Part shown: in pieces, positions 55,355 through 63,196 of the stretch | Position numbering within the stretch: position 1 is the stretch's first letter | How the letters are laid out: each line of letters begins with the position of its first letter | Source: Pedosphaera sp. | GTDB lineage: Bacteria > Verrucomicrobiota > Verrucomicrobiia > Limisphaerales > AAA164-E04 | Length of the DNA: 64,000 nt | Assembly: GCA_002690655.1 (NCBI GenBank) | Contig: NZFL01000012.1 | Location: 127,429 to 191,428, forward strand | Direction of reading: 5' to 3' | Notes under the pieces: generated by a model | Told to the model about the DNA's origin: nothing | The model's database searches: none | The model's input: only the letters and a program-made list of their open reading frames with translations | Position numbers and translations under genes: made by a program

Positions 55355-57559
55355 TTACCGACCTGGCCGACTAGGCCTGCTTGAGGTAGATGATTTGTTT
55401 GAAGAAGATGAATTATCCGCAGAAGACGAACTGTTCGACGGCCGACTTCCTCTTGCAGGAACAGATGACCTGAAGGATGGAACAGAGCGGGAGGAAGTAG
55501 ACGGCATCGACCTTTGACGCACGGATCCACTGGAAGATCTAGAACTCGAGGGAGCAGGCCTCGAAATGCTTCGCGATGGCTGAGCTTGTGACCTCGGCGC
55601 GATGCTGCGAGTGCTGGGAGCAGATCGAGACCTCATTGCAGGACGCCGAGACAGTTGAGGTGAAGGTCGATTGTAGATTCCTGGCTCGTTTCTGGTTCGG
55701 TTCGACTGAACCCTGATAGATGGTCGACTTGAATTTCTGTATGAAAGGGGGCTAGGGCGGGAGCTGACAGATTCAGAAGCAGATCCTGGTCGTGAATTAA
55801 AAGTATTGCGTCTTTGGTTTGTGCTACTTGACCGAGCAGTATTGCTTGGGCGAGGCTTTGCCGCTGGCTTGGCATAAACTGGACGCGCACTTTGATCTGT
55901 TTGAGAGGTGCGACTCGACACTGTATTTCTGCTTGGTTGCACTTTGCCGATGCGACTGCTGCGTGAAGAAATACTGCGTGAAGTCGCGGGCCTTGAGCTC
56001 GTTTTGAGCGAACTTGAACTTGATGGGCGTTTCAAGTGGGCTTCACTGGATCGATTGCCAGCATTCCGATTGATGCCGCCAACAGATGGACGTTTGCTCA
56101 ATGATGAAGTTGAAAGCAAGGAATCGGAGGAACCGCGATTCAGCGTGATGCGTTCGGATTGCTTTTGAGGGCGAACCATTGCTACCCGGCTTGATTGCTT
56201 ATTCAAGATTCGCTGTGGAACGTTACTGGATTGCTTTGGAAGCTTGGGACGGAACACCGGCAAAGACTTGACTTTGCGAGAATCCGTAGATGCCAGACGT
56301 GTGCTTTCAGCAGAGGAAACTTCCTTTAATGGAATCCGTTTAATTTCTTGAGTGTTGCCCGCTGAAATTCTCTCAGGCGTGATACCATTATTGATCACCG
56401 TATTGTTGTTCACAATATTGTAATTATTGACAACGGTAGTTCGATTATAAATGTTGCGAGACTGATCAGGGCCAAGACCGTGCCTTCCCAGGCGATGATG
56501 GGTGAAATGCCGCCGCGAAACGAAAGCATAATGAGTATATCCCAGACCGAAACCGAAGCCCAGGGAGACACGCGATCCTAGATAGGTGAATCCGACACCG
56601 CTGCGATAATAAGCAGCGGGAGGCAAGGGAGCCCAGCCACAATAGTCGTTTGAATAACGCCAAGTCACCCACGAGGGGCCCCACACCGTATCGGGAGCCC
56701 AGACCCAGCCGAAAGACGTATGACGGGTCCAGCGACCGTAGTGGAAAGGCGCCCAGCCCCAGGAATAGTTGGAATGCCAGTACCAGCCTTGATCACTATA
56801 AATCCATCGGCCATTGTCGTAATAAGGCCGCCAGTTCACGTTGGCAACCGCCACGGTAGGTCTCCAGCACCAACCATAATCGTCAACATGCACCCAGGCT
56901 CCGTATGGAGCCAACTGTTCATGGAAATATTCATTGGTCACGACACGTGTTTCGGACACTGTCGTCTGGGGTGCGGGTGATGAGGCTGGAGGATTTGTCG
57001 CATATACGGGGGGTTGACTGCTGGACACTGCCATCGTGTTTTCAGCAAGGGACGTTGCAGACTCAGCCAAAGGCACTTGTCGCGCATCGGGAGCGTCATT
57101 AACACTGACAGTAGACTCACCAGTCAGATATGCATCTCGTTGAATCATAGCACTCAACACCTCCTCGATAACTCCAATATCCTGCAGATATACGATTTGA
57201 TCAGCAGTCAGATTGAAAGGATATTTGGAGTGATCCACAAAAGTGAGTATGACTGATTCATCCACCATGGATTCATGAAGCTTGACCAGTTCCCGTGCCG
57301 TTGGGCTCAGTTTCATTGGATCAGGCGTTTGGATGGTAACTGTCTTTTTTTCTGCACGCGGCTCCGGCATGGAGACAGCTTGCAGATCAGGGGCAGCTTT
57401 TGTGGTTGTCTTTGTTGTGGTCACTTCCCTCACCACATGAGGGCGGGGCCCATGGTGTACCACAGTGTGGCGTGAACGTGTCTGGCAACCAACCAAGCTG
57501 GGAATCAACAGTAAACTGAACAACGACTGCCAACGCATGGATTTGAGTAACAATTTCAT
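55355..57559 (-). CDS. DUF6600-like Trp-rich lipoprotein with Ser/Arg-rich tail
   Basis: The 734-residue protein has a lipoprotein signal with LVGCQ (cysteine at residue 25). Residues about 90-150 look helical with a LHESMVDESVILTFVDHSKYPF segment. A strongly Trp/Tyr/Gly-rich domain at about 215-318 has repeated blade-like units (APYGAWVHVDDYGWCWRP, GRWIYSDQGWYWHSNYSWGWAPFHYGRW, FGWVWAPDTVWGPSWVTWRY), the DUF6600 pattern. The last 300 residues are low complexity, rich in Ser, Arg and Pro. An AGAGG ribosome binding site lies 6 nt before the ATG. The protein is probably anchored on the envelope; function is unknown. Confidence 0.82.
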   Translation of the reverse strand: MKLLLKSMRWQSLFSLLLIPSLVGCQTRSRHTVVHHGPRPHVVREVTTTKTTTKAAPDLQAVSMPEPRAEKKTVTIQTPDPMKLSPTARELVKLHESMVDESVILTFVDHSKYPFNLTADQIVYLQDIGVIEEVLSAMIQRDAYLTGESTVSVNDAPDARQVPLAESATSLAENTMAVSSSQPPVYATNPPASSPAPQTTVSETRVVTNEYFHEQLAPYGAWVHVDDYGWCWRPTVAVANVNWRPYYDNGRWIYSDQGWYWHSNYSWGWAPFHYGRWTRHTSFGWVWAPDTVWGPSWVTWRYSNDYCGWAPLPPAAYYRSGVGFTYLGSRVSLGFGFGLGYTHYAFVSRRHFTHHRLGRHGLGPDQSRNIYNRTTVVNNYNIVNNNTVINNGITPERISAGNTQEIKRIPLKEVSSAESTRLASTDSRKVKSLPVFRPKLPKQSSNVPQRILNKQSSRVAMVRPQKQSERITLNRGSSDSLLSTSSLSKRPSVGGINRNAGNRSSEAHLKRPSSSSSLKTSSRPATSRSISSRSSRIGKVQPSRNTVSSRTSQTDQSARPVYAKPAAKPRPSNTARSSSTNQRRNTFNSRPGSASESVSSRPSPLSYRNSSRPSIRVQSNRTRNEPGIYNRPSPQLSRRPAMRSRSAPSTRSIAPRSQAQPSRSISRPAPSSSRSSSGSVRQRSMPSTSSRSVPSFRSSVPARGSRPSNSSSSADNSSSSNKSSTSSRPSRPGR

Positions 57560-57920
57560 ATCTTGCCTCTTTAAAGATTATCGTATCATTGTGTAATAAC
57601 CGTGCCCATGAGCAAATCATTTAAGATGCCTTTGTTCATCGGAGCCCTGCGACGGAATCCTCAGGCCGGATACTATACTAAGCGAGGGCACGCCTCGGAA
57701 GGGGACACATAAATTTATTTTTCTTCCTTATCCGCATTTCGCTTTAAAATCTAGTGAATCTTATCTGTCGAATTATTAAGTGTTGATTCATTATCACGGC
57801 ATTTCGCCAAACTCTCAATGAAATTTAGGACCAATCGAGGATCACCCTACTCATTCAAATGCCCCCAAAGATCAGTGCTTGGGGCAATATCTCTAGTTTA
57901 CCATTGACCACTTTAATGCC
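57560..57920 (-). other. Divergent intergenic region upstream of the DUF6600-like and EcsC genes
   Basis: 361 nt that must hold both promoters. The minus-strand ribosome binding site AGAGG is at 57566-57570. A short imperfect hairpin (arms near 57861-57868 and 57879-57885, one bulge) lies before the EcsC gene. No gene or repeat is seen in it. Confidence 0.35.
57566..57570 (-). promoter_or_regulatory. Shine-Dalgarno AGAGG for the DUF6600-like gene
   Basis: AGAGG on the minus strand lies 6 nt before the ATG at 57559 and supports that start. Confidence 0.6.
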
Positions 57921-58769
57921 ATGATGGTGACTGTTATGGATATCCAATACGAAGCCATGCCTGCAGTGCTGACAGATGAGGAGCTTGCAGACCTCAGAAG
58001 AGCTCGCTATCTATTGGAACGTCCAAGTTTTGCTTCTCGTTTGACCAGAACCCTCGGCAAACCCATCGAAGGGGTCTTCAATCAACTTCCACTTGGTTGG
58101 AACCGAGCCATACATCGTGCTTCGGGTTCCGCACTTTCCAAGGCAACACGGGTAGCCACATGGACCATGCTCAACCGCAAAGGGAAAGCTTCTACAGAAG
58201 GAGCCCATCAATGCGCAGTCATGATTTCAGGAGGGCTGGGAGGTTCTTTGGGATTGGCAACCTTGATGTGGGAATTACCTGTATCCACCACTTTAATGCT
58301 GAGATCCATCGCAGATATTGCAAGAAGCGAAGGACATTCGCTGAGGGATCAGGCTACAAGATTATCCTGCCTGGAAGTGTTTGCTTTTGAAGGGAGAAAG
58401 TCCAATGGTGATGATCCGGACAAACACTATTGGGCTGTTCGCCTTGCTCTGGCCAAGGCCGTTTCTGAAGCTGCAGCTTTTCAGTTCTCGAGTCGAGTGG
58501 CATCAAAATCAATACCTGTGATGACCAGGCTCATAAGCGCCGTGGCCTCAAGGTTCGGGATCATGGTTTCCGAGCAGGTCGCAGCCAAGGCCATTCCAAT
58601 CATTGGTGCAGCAAGTGGCATGACGATCAATCTGATGTTCATGACTCATTTTCAAACGATCGCCAGAGGTCACTTCGTGATCAAAAGATTAGAAAAAAAA
58701 TACGGTATTGAAAACGTGCAAAAACTCTATAATTCCATAGCCATGCCATATCAGGTGGAAAAATATTAG
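57921..58769 (+). CDS. EcsC family protein
   Basis: The 282-residue protein matches the EcsC family through LADLRRARYLLERPSFASRLTRTLGKPIE near 21-49, GGLGGSLGLATLMWELPVSTTLMLRSIADIARSEG near 102-136, CLEVFAFEGR near 149-158, and the C-terminal RFGIMVSEQVAAKAIPIIGAASGMTINLMFMTHFQTIARGHF near 213-255. Hydrophobic helices suggest membrane association. EcsC proteins were first described beside ABC transporters in Bacillus, but their activity is unknown. It converges with the MFS gene, with a 4-nt overlap of the two stop regions. The start may be one of the downstream ATGs (57936 or 57957). Confidence 0.85.
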   Translation: MMVTVMDIQYEAMPAVLTDEELADLRRARYLLERPSFASRLTRTLGKPIEGVFNQLPLGWNRAIHRASGSALSKATRVATWTMLNRKGKASTEGAHQCAVMISGGLGGSLGLATLMWELPVSTTLMLRSIADIARSEGHSLRDQATRLSCLEVFAFEGRKSNGDDPDKHYWAVRLALAKAVSEAAAFQFSSRVASKSIPVMTRLISAVASRFGIMVSEQVAAKAIPIIGAASGMTINLMFMTHFQTIARGHFVIKRLEKKYGIENVQKLYNSIAMPYQVEKY

Positions 58770-60040
58770 GCCTCCAATGACGTGGCCGTCCCCTGTAGCT
58801 TTTCCAGGCAAGGCAGCGTCATCCACACCCACAGTGTCCCCATCAGGCACATGCTGCCAAAAATCAACACCAACCAACTGACAGGGATGCCGTGTAACGT
58901 GGAGACCAACACTCCGATCAGAATCAGGAAAAACCCAATGATGCTGTTGCTGATGGAAACGTAGTCGGTTCGCTTGTTACCTGACCCTAGATTGATCAAA
59001 AAAGTTTTCCGCCCGACCCTTACCCCATCATGAGCAAAGATGAGGAGCATGTAGCAGGCAGGAAAAAGCCACATGGTCATTAAACTTCCGTGAGCCATTC
59101 TTATCATGAGCAGCAGAGATAAGCCGGAAAGCCCAGCAAGAAGCGACGCAAGCATGAGAACCCGACGACTTGAAATATCCGCCATTCCACCCCATATCCA
59201 ACCGCTGATCATGGAAGCTGCAGCACCAGCGAAAACGAACCCGCCCAACTGCCCCATCTGGGGCCCACTGACAGATTGAGAATACAGAACAATGTATGGA
59301 GCAAGGAGCGCCGACCCCGTCATCAAGGCGCGTGCAATGACAAAGTTCCTGAAGTTCAGGTCTCGAGAAAGAAGTTTCACCGCATGCTTTAATTGATGGC
59401 GTCCACTCCTGGGAGATTCCGTTTCACCTGCTTTTTCCTCGATACTTGCATAAAGAAACCAAGCCAGGCCCCAGCAGAGAAAAGCCATGAAAAGAGGAAG
59501 CAAGAGCGAGCCGCTGCTTCTATCATCTCGTAAAAAAAAGAAACCTGCCGCACCAAAAAACAACATCAGCACCCCGGACCCGGATGTCGCAAGACCATTG
59601 ACCCGCCCTCTTTGAGCCTTGGCAATCGTTTTACCAAGGACATCCTTGCCAGTAATGGAACAAAGTGCGCGGCCTAAAGAAAAAACAACCAAACTGAGCA
59701 GCAAGATTCCGCCACCCAACGCACCTGTAAATTTCCAACCGGCAAGAAGCATGGCAAGAACCCCCCCTCCCTGCACACTGGCCCCCAGCAACCAGACAGG
59801 CTTGCGATAGACTTTACTGCGGATCCAGCCGGCCATCAGAAATTGGGGCAGCATCGAGAGTGATTCACGAACCGGAACCAACCAGCCTATCAAAAATACC
59901 GGCGCTCCCATGGCCCCCATCAACCAGGTAAGCACAGTCTTGGGATTGGCCAATTGGTCCGCTGTTTTACTGAGAAGCATGGCGGTGAGTTGTTTCACCA
60001 AATTCCCTGACCATTCAAATCTCTTGGATGAATCGCTCAT
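58766..60040 (-). CDS. Major facilitator superfamily transporter
   Basis: From ATG 60040 the protein is 424 residues with about twelve hydrophobic segments in two halves. Visible family-like parts are MGAPVFLIGWLVPVRESLSMLPQFL near the start, FSLGRALCSITGKDVLGKTIAKAQRGRVNG and GFVFAGAAASMISGWIWGGMADISSRRVLMLAS, the last resembling the loop between helices with the GxxxDRxGRR-like motif. The frame extends to 60133 with a TTG start and several ATGs, so the N-terminus is uncertain. Substrate cannot be told. It is divergent from the PA14 gene and its 3' end overlaps that of the EcsC gene by 4 nt. Confidence 0.85.
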   Translation of the reverse strand: MSDSSKRFEWSGNLVKQLTAMLLSKTADQLANPKTVLTWLMGAMGAPVFLIGWLVPVRESLSMLPQFLMAGWIRSKVYRKPVWLLGASVQGGGVLAMLLAGWKFTGALGGGILLLSLVVFSLGRALCSITGKDVLGKTIAKAQRGRVNGLATSGSGVLMLFFGAAGFFFLRDDRSSGSLLLPLFMAFLCWGLAWFLYASIEEKAGETESPRSGRHQLKHAVKLLSRDLNFRNFVIARALMTGSALLAPYIVLYSQSVSGPQMGQLGGFVFAGAAASMISGWIWGGMADISSRRVLMLASLLAGLSGLSLLLMIRMAHGSLMTMWLFPACYMLLIFAHDGVRVGRKTFLINLGSGNKRTDYVSISNSIIGFFLILIGVLVSTLHGIPVSWLVLIFGSMCLMGTLWVWMTLPCLEKLQGTATSLEA

Positions 60041-60178
60041 GTAATGACGCTTGCATGTTCTATCCATCGAACGAGGAAAAAGGAAATCCTTTTTTGAAGC
60101 CATGGGACTGGGCCCATGACATATGCTTGACAAGGTTTTTTCTTGACTAAGGCATTCACAACCCGGAAAAGGGTTGAC

Positions 60179-62788
60179 ATGTTCACCCCAGCATTCCGGT
60201 TTGCCGCCGCTTCAGGCATATACATAATCTTGTCAGCCACTGGATTCACTCAGGAAATCCTTCCACTCGAGGGAGCACCAGAAACGGGTAGCGGACTGGA
60301 CGGCAGATACTGGCAAGCCGGCATCAAAACTATCGACAATCTCGATGACAAGGGTGGAGACAAAGATATTGGCTTGAAGATCATCCGAGCAGCGCATCCT
60401 AGTGGAACATTCACTGCGACCGGTTTGAGCTACCAGGGAGGCAATGATTTAACGACTATTCAGGAATGGCTTCAATCTGATGCAGAGTCGTATCTGGGAA
60501 TTGATGGCAATATGGATGATGGATTACTCAGCTTCACTGGCTATCTTCGCATTGAATCTCCAGGTGAATTGGACATTCGTTCTGAATCCGATGATGGATC
60601 GATCATTTGGATCGCTGGCACACGCGTCGTGGATAATGACGGAAGCCACGGGGCACCCGGACCAGCCCCAGACGGAATTTATGATTTCGAAACAAGCGGG
60701 CTTTATCCTATCGAAGTCGCCTGGTTCAATGGTGATTGGACCAGTGATAGTGGCGACCATGGCGGAGCCAACCTCAACATATTGATAGATGGAGAACCCG
60801 TCATTGAAGAAAATCTATACAGCGCAGGAGACGTGGGAGCTGCTCCCATCGGAGTTTCCCCGATATCAGAGGAATCCTCAGACCCCGGATTGGCTGGCAA
60901 ATACTGGACAACCGAGCCAAAGGGTTTTGAGTTTGGTGAAGGCTCTCAGGGACCTATTTTTCAGACAGTACCTGGGGACAATCACGGGATCTATATTCTT
61001 AACACAGAGCCTCAGGGAACGTTTATATCCAGCAACGTAAGCTATACTGGAAATGATCTCACGCCTATCTCTGAATGGCTTGGCGAAGATAGCAATTCGT
61101 TTGAAGGCACTGAGGGCAACCTCGATGATGGGATGGTTCAGCTGAGAGGGATGATTCAAATCAACAATGCAGGGACACACGATTTCAGAAGTTCTTCCGA
61201 TGATGGATCTGTGATACGGATAGGCAATCAGGTTGTGGTTGATAATGATGGTGGTCATGGAGCTCCCGGCCCAAACCCCGATGGCAGTGCTTTTTTCACA
61301 AAACCGGGACTGTACCCGATCGAAGTCGCCTGGTTCAATGGAAATTGGACAAACGATTCCGGTGACCATGGCGGGGCAAACATTGATCTAACAATCAACG
61401 GTGAGCCACTGAAGGAATTGATTTTTCAGCCTGTGGAAGAACCCATCACACTGCCTAGTTTAATCAAGCCAGAGCCAATCATTCTCCCAACAATTCTCCT
61501 GGAGTCCTTTGAAGACGTAACGAACGAAAATGTCGGAGACGTTGCTCAGTTGTGGACCGGAGAACGCAGCGAATACGGGATTGGAGACTTAACCATCAAT
61601 CCTGACCTCGTCTCAGTCACTGAGGGGGAAAAGGCCCTGGAAGTCAGCTTCAATAAACTCTCTGGCTGGGGGCAGGACTTTCAGATCTCACTCAGCACTG
61701 AAGCGTCCTCCATCTTTGAAGATGCCTGGAATGATCCATCACCGCACCGTTGGTGGTTGCTTTATGATATCACTGTAGGCAGTGGTGAAGGCAATTGGGC
61801 GAACAATATTATATGGGTTGGGCCTGATGCCAGTTACGGCGATCAAGTGGAAGTTCAAGGTAACTGGGATGAGCCGTTAACAGCGTTCCTTGAATTTGAT
61901 TCAATGAAGAATGGCAGTGACCTTGTGACCACTGAGGACGGAAGAATCACCCTTGGTTTTGGCTTCAATGCCGACCTGAATGCAGCCAGTAAAGTCTGGG
62001 TGGATAATATCCGGCTGATGGACACCTATGCTCGGGGTTATGCACCGGAGGGAACGCTCATCGACGGACTGAATGATCAGGAAATCACGTTAATCACTGA
62101 ATCAGGGTTCTCCGTGACGGATTACTCCAGCCAGGGTAATGATGACCCCAGGGTGACGGAAGGAGACGGTGCAGTCTGGATTGAGGTCGCTGAAAGTGGC
62201 TGGACCACTGGCGCTGTGATGAGTTTGTCTGAGAACACTGTATTGAACAATATCCTCGCATCCATTGCACCAGAAGATCGAGTGCATTACACCATCAGTT
62301 TCGACTATGTCGTCATTCCAGACCCTTCGACCCCGGTTGACTGGTTTCAGTTTCTGCCGGAAGCAACAGGATTACGATTGACTCATAACTACGCTGGAAG
62401 CGAGGTGAAGCGCACTCATTCCATTAATCTGGGTTCTGTTGCCTGGGGAGCCACAGCCCCCAACCTCAATCTTATCACGCAGGGAGGCTTTGATGGTTAT
62501 GTGGACGTTTTTGTGGATAACGTGCGTCTATTCAATGCAAAGGGTATTAAAACAGCTGAACCCGAACCTGCATCCATCACTTCAGCACAGCTGAATGCAA
62601 ATCTCTTTGAATTAACCTTCAGCAGCATTGATGGGAGTTCCTACAGCATTTTGGCAACAGACGACGTGAGCTCGGGCAACTGGTCAGAAGTCGTTTCAGG
62701 CATTCAGGCCACAGGAAATACGACAACCTGGCAGGACAGCAACCCTGTGGCTGGGCAAAAGTTTTACCGAATTCAGAGTGACAATTGA
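60179..62788 (+). CDS. Secreted protein with two PA14 domains and C-terminal FYR-type module
   Basis: From ATG 60179 the protein is 869 residues with a hydrophobic signal-like start (FRFAAASGIYIILSATGF). Two PA14 domains, at about 39-208 and 238-410, share GxYW/GKYW starts, SDDGSxIxI, VVDNDGxHGAPGP, and YPIEVAWFNGxWTxDSGDHGGAN. The middle (about 460-740) is beta-rich with two carbohydrate-binding-like units (LESFEDVTNENVGDVAQLWTGE; TLIDGLNDQEITLITESGFSV). The last 70 residues form the YSILATDDVSSGNWSEV...KFYRIQ module shared with the protein at 54338-55330. PA14 domains bind carbohydrates or proteins; a surface role is inferred. A TTG start at 60143 is the alternative. Confidence 0.83.
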   Translation: MFTPAFRFAAASGIYIILSATGFTQEILPLEGAPETGSGLDGRYWQAGIKTIDNLDDKGGDKDIGLKIIRAAHPSGTFTATGLSYQGGNDLTTIQEWLQSDAESYLGIDGNMDDGLLSFTGYLRIESPGELDIRSESDDGSIIWIAGTRVVDNDGSHGAPGPAPDGIYDFETSGLYPIEVAWFNGDWTSDSGDHGGANLNILIDGEPVIEENLYSAGDVGAAPIGVSPISEESSDPGLAGKYWTTEPKGFEFGEGSQGPIFQTVPGDNHGIYILNTEPQGTFISSNVSYTGNDLTPISEWLGEDSNSFEGTEGNLDDGMVQLRGMIQINNAGTHDFRSSSDDGSVIRIGNQVVVDNDGGHGAPGPNPDGSAFFTKPGLYPIEVAWFNGNWTNDSGDHGGANIDLTINGEPLKELIFQPVEEPITLPSLIKPEPIILPTILLESFEDVTNENVGDVAQLWTGERSEYGIGDLTINPDLVSVTEGEKALEVSFNKLSGWGQDFQISLSTEASSIFEDAWNDPSPHRWWLLYDITVGSGEGNWANNIIWVGPDASYGDQVEVQGNWDEPLTAFLEFDSMKNGSDLVTTEDGRITLGFGFNADLNAASKVWVDNIRLMDTYARGYAPEGTLIDGLNDQEITLITESGFSVTDYSSQGNDDPRVTEGDGAVWIEVAESGWTTGAVMSLSENTVLNNILASIAPEDRVHYTISFDYVVIPDPSTPVDWFQFLPEATGLRLTHNYAGSEVKRTHSINLGSVAWGATAPNLNLITQGGFDGYVDVFVDNVRLFNAKGIKTAEPEPASITSAQLNANLFELTFSSIDGSSYSILATDDVSSGNWSEVVSGIQATGNTTTWQDSNPVAGQKFYRIQSDN
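60293..61408 (+). repeat. Tandem duplication encoding the two PA14 domains
   Basis: The units 60293-60802 and 60887-61408 encode homologous domains. They share an identical 23-nt block at 60710-60732 and 61319-61341 (609 nt apart), so the copies have remained very similar in this part. Confidence 0.8.
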
Positions 62789-63196
62789 TGCAGGCTTAAA
62801 TTCATATGCATGGAAAGAAGGGGGCAAGGCCTCACTGAAAGATGCGTTTCATCCTTCCATCCGCTCGCACAGGAAACAATTGAATGATTCGCTGACTTGA
62901 AATGATTTGTCTGGAGCGGAGACTCCAGACAAATCATCAATATCAAGCAACATTGCAAGTCGACTCCGGTTTAAACACTCAGCTATCAATCTCATGCGTC
63001 GATTCTAAAAGTCTGGCATCACACTGCACCATTTACGTGGAAGTATTTGCGGGTTTTAATAAGCACCCACTGACATGCAATGAACAAGACTGCCATCATG
63101 TTCTAATTGAAATCTTCCGCTGCTGACGGCTCCATGTAGCAAAAGCTGCCAAAAATTAGACTTGCCCACCGGCTTTGAAGATTGAATGGTTGCGTT
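62789..63196 (+). other. Intergenic region after the PA14 gene
   Basis: 408 nt between two plus-strand genes with no supported gene. The main structure is the perfect inverted repeat at 62902-62937, listed separately. Short frames on both strands here read through that palindrome and are not supported. Confidence 0.4.
62902..62937. repeat. Perfect 15-bp inverted repeat
   Basis: Arms at 62902-62916 and 62923-62937 are exactly complementary, with a 6-nt loop. There is no T run on either side, so it is not a standard intrinsic terminator, though it could stop or stabilise the PA14 transcript, or bind a dimeric protein. Confidence 0.75.

Noticed and set aside
55633-56168. Several open frames inside the DUF6600-like gene
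   Set aside because: They are by-products of the low-complexity Ser/Arg codons of the real gene on the minus strand.
57861-57885. Small hairpin before the EcsC gene as a terminator
   Set aside because: It has a bulge and no T run, and no gene ends just upstream of it.
62773-63126. Two overlapping short frames on opposite strands, both with a MICLE-like start
   Set aside because: They arise because the perfect palindrome at 62902-62937 reads the same on both strands; neither has coding support.
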